Below, piece by piece: positions 6,378-6,858 of a DNA stretch of 6,858 nucleotides. The notes under the pieces were generated by a model, which worked only from the letters and a program-made list of their open reading frames with translations, did no database searches and was not told the origin of the DNA. The position numbers and the translations under genes are program-made. The stretch is from assembly GCA_023257495.1 (NCBI GenBank), contig JALRCC010000263.1:1-6858 (forward strand), written 5' to 3'. Numbering within the stretch: position 1 is the first letter of the stretch; every line of letters begins with the position of its first letter. The stretch comes from Rugosibacter sp. (GTDB taxonomy: Bacteria > Pseudomonadota > Gammaproteobacteria > Burkholderiales > Rhodocyclaceae).

Positions 6378-6858
6378 TTATTCCGATCGTCCCGGCGCAA
6401 TCACTTCACGGCCACCGGCGCTATTCATGGCCGAAACCAGCCCGGCTTTTTCCATCGCCTCGATCATGCGTGCAGCGCGGTTATAACCAATGCGTAAATG
6501 GCGCTGCACGAGCGAAATGGAAGGGCGACGGTTCTTGAGCACAATTTCAACGGCCTGGTCATACATAGGATCAGCCTCCGCATTGCTATTCGCCGTATCA
6601 CCAGCGCCGAGTTCTTGCTCATCACCAATGCTCCCGGCAAGAATTTCATCAATATAGTCAGGCGCGCCAGTCTTCTTTAAATGCTCCACTACACGATGCA
6701 CCTCATCATCGGCGACAAACGCGCCATGCACGCGCACCGGCAAGCCCGTGCCCGGTGGCAAGTACAACATGTCCCCCTGGCCCAGCAACGCCTCGGCACC
6801 CATCTGATCGAGAATGGTGCGTGAGTCGATCTTGCTCGACACCTGGAAGGCAATCCGT
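6378..6858 (-). CDS. ftsK: DNA translocase FtsK, C-terminal part (5' end outside window)
   Basis: FtsK is a septum-anchored hexameric DNA pump. It clears the chromosome terminus at division and activates XerCD recombination at dif. The last 159 codons are present. The frame enters from the right edge with [18 protein letters not shown], followed by [18 protein letters not shown] and [17 protein letters not shown], all from the motor domain. After an acidic, low-complexity linker ([19 protein letters not shown]) comes the winged-helix gamma domain: [31 protein letters not shown] and GREVIAP. This domain reads the KOPS polarity sequences and contacts XerD. A GTG at 6842 could look like a start, but the conserved sequence continues upstream of it to the window edge, so this is a truncated view of a longer gene. 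lolA follows on the same strand. Confidence 0.96.
   Translation of the reverse strand, partial: RIAFQVSSKIDSRTILDQMGAEALLGQGDMLYLPPGTGLPVRVHGAFVADDEVHRVVEHLKKTGAPDYIDEILAGSIGDEQELGAGDTANSNAEADPMYDQAVEIVLKNRRPSISLVQRHLRIGYNRAARMIEAMEKAGLVSAMNSAGGREVIAPGRSE

Noticed and set aside
6378..6842. A separate small gene starting at GTG 6842
   Set aside because: Conserved FtsK motor-domain sequence continues upstream of this codon to the window edge, so it is an internal valine codon of ftsK.

Overview
The window is ordinary chromosomal sequence from a Gram-negative proteobacterium. The organism is most likely a betaproteobacterium, perhaps of the Nitrosomonadales type. That is an inference from LolA and a BepA-type periplasmic protease (outer membrane), GreB with an acidic N-terminal extension, a mitochondrial/proteobacterial-type heme A synthase, FliT, RdgC and the ftsK-lolA gene order. 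I see no mobile element, CRISPR array, tRNA, rRNA or obvious horizontally acquired island. Coding density is high and every gap between genes is under about 210 bases.

Layout, left to right. Bases 1-836 (minus) hold most of an M48-family periplasmic metalloprotease of the BepA/YfgC type; its C-terminus lies beyond the window. Divergent from it, moaC (molybdenum cofactor) and ctaA (heme A synthase) form a plus-strand pair joined by an ATGA overlap. ctaA converges on greB (minus; transcript-cleavage factor). From the roughly 200-base AT-rich gap upstream of greB, a small fliT-like flagellar chaperone gene runs on the plus strand. It converges on a minus-strand block that reads, in transcription order, ftsK (3' end only), lolA, rdgC, and an FkbO/Hyg5/XanB2-family chorismatase gene overlapping the end of rdgC.

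Functional links. ftsK-lolA is a widely conserved neighbourhood. A short hairpin plus T-run ends lolA, and a candidate promoter follows for rdgC and the chorismatase gene. Two genes feed cofactor pathways (MoaC for molybdopterin, CtaA for heme a). The chorismatase probably supplies hydroxybenzoate from chorismate, which could serve ubiquinone or aryl-polyene pigment synthesis. BepA-like protease and LolA both serve outer-membrane biogenesis but sit at opposite ends of the window.

I found no convincing undescribed system. The observations most worth a second look are the stand-alone XanB2-like chorismatase coupled to rdgC, a perfect 17-base palindrome between the divergent protease and moaC genes, and heme A synthase coupled to moaC rather than to cytochrome oxidase genes.
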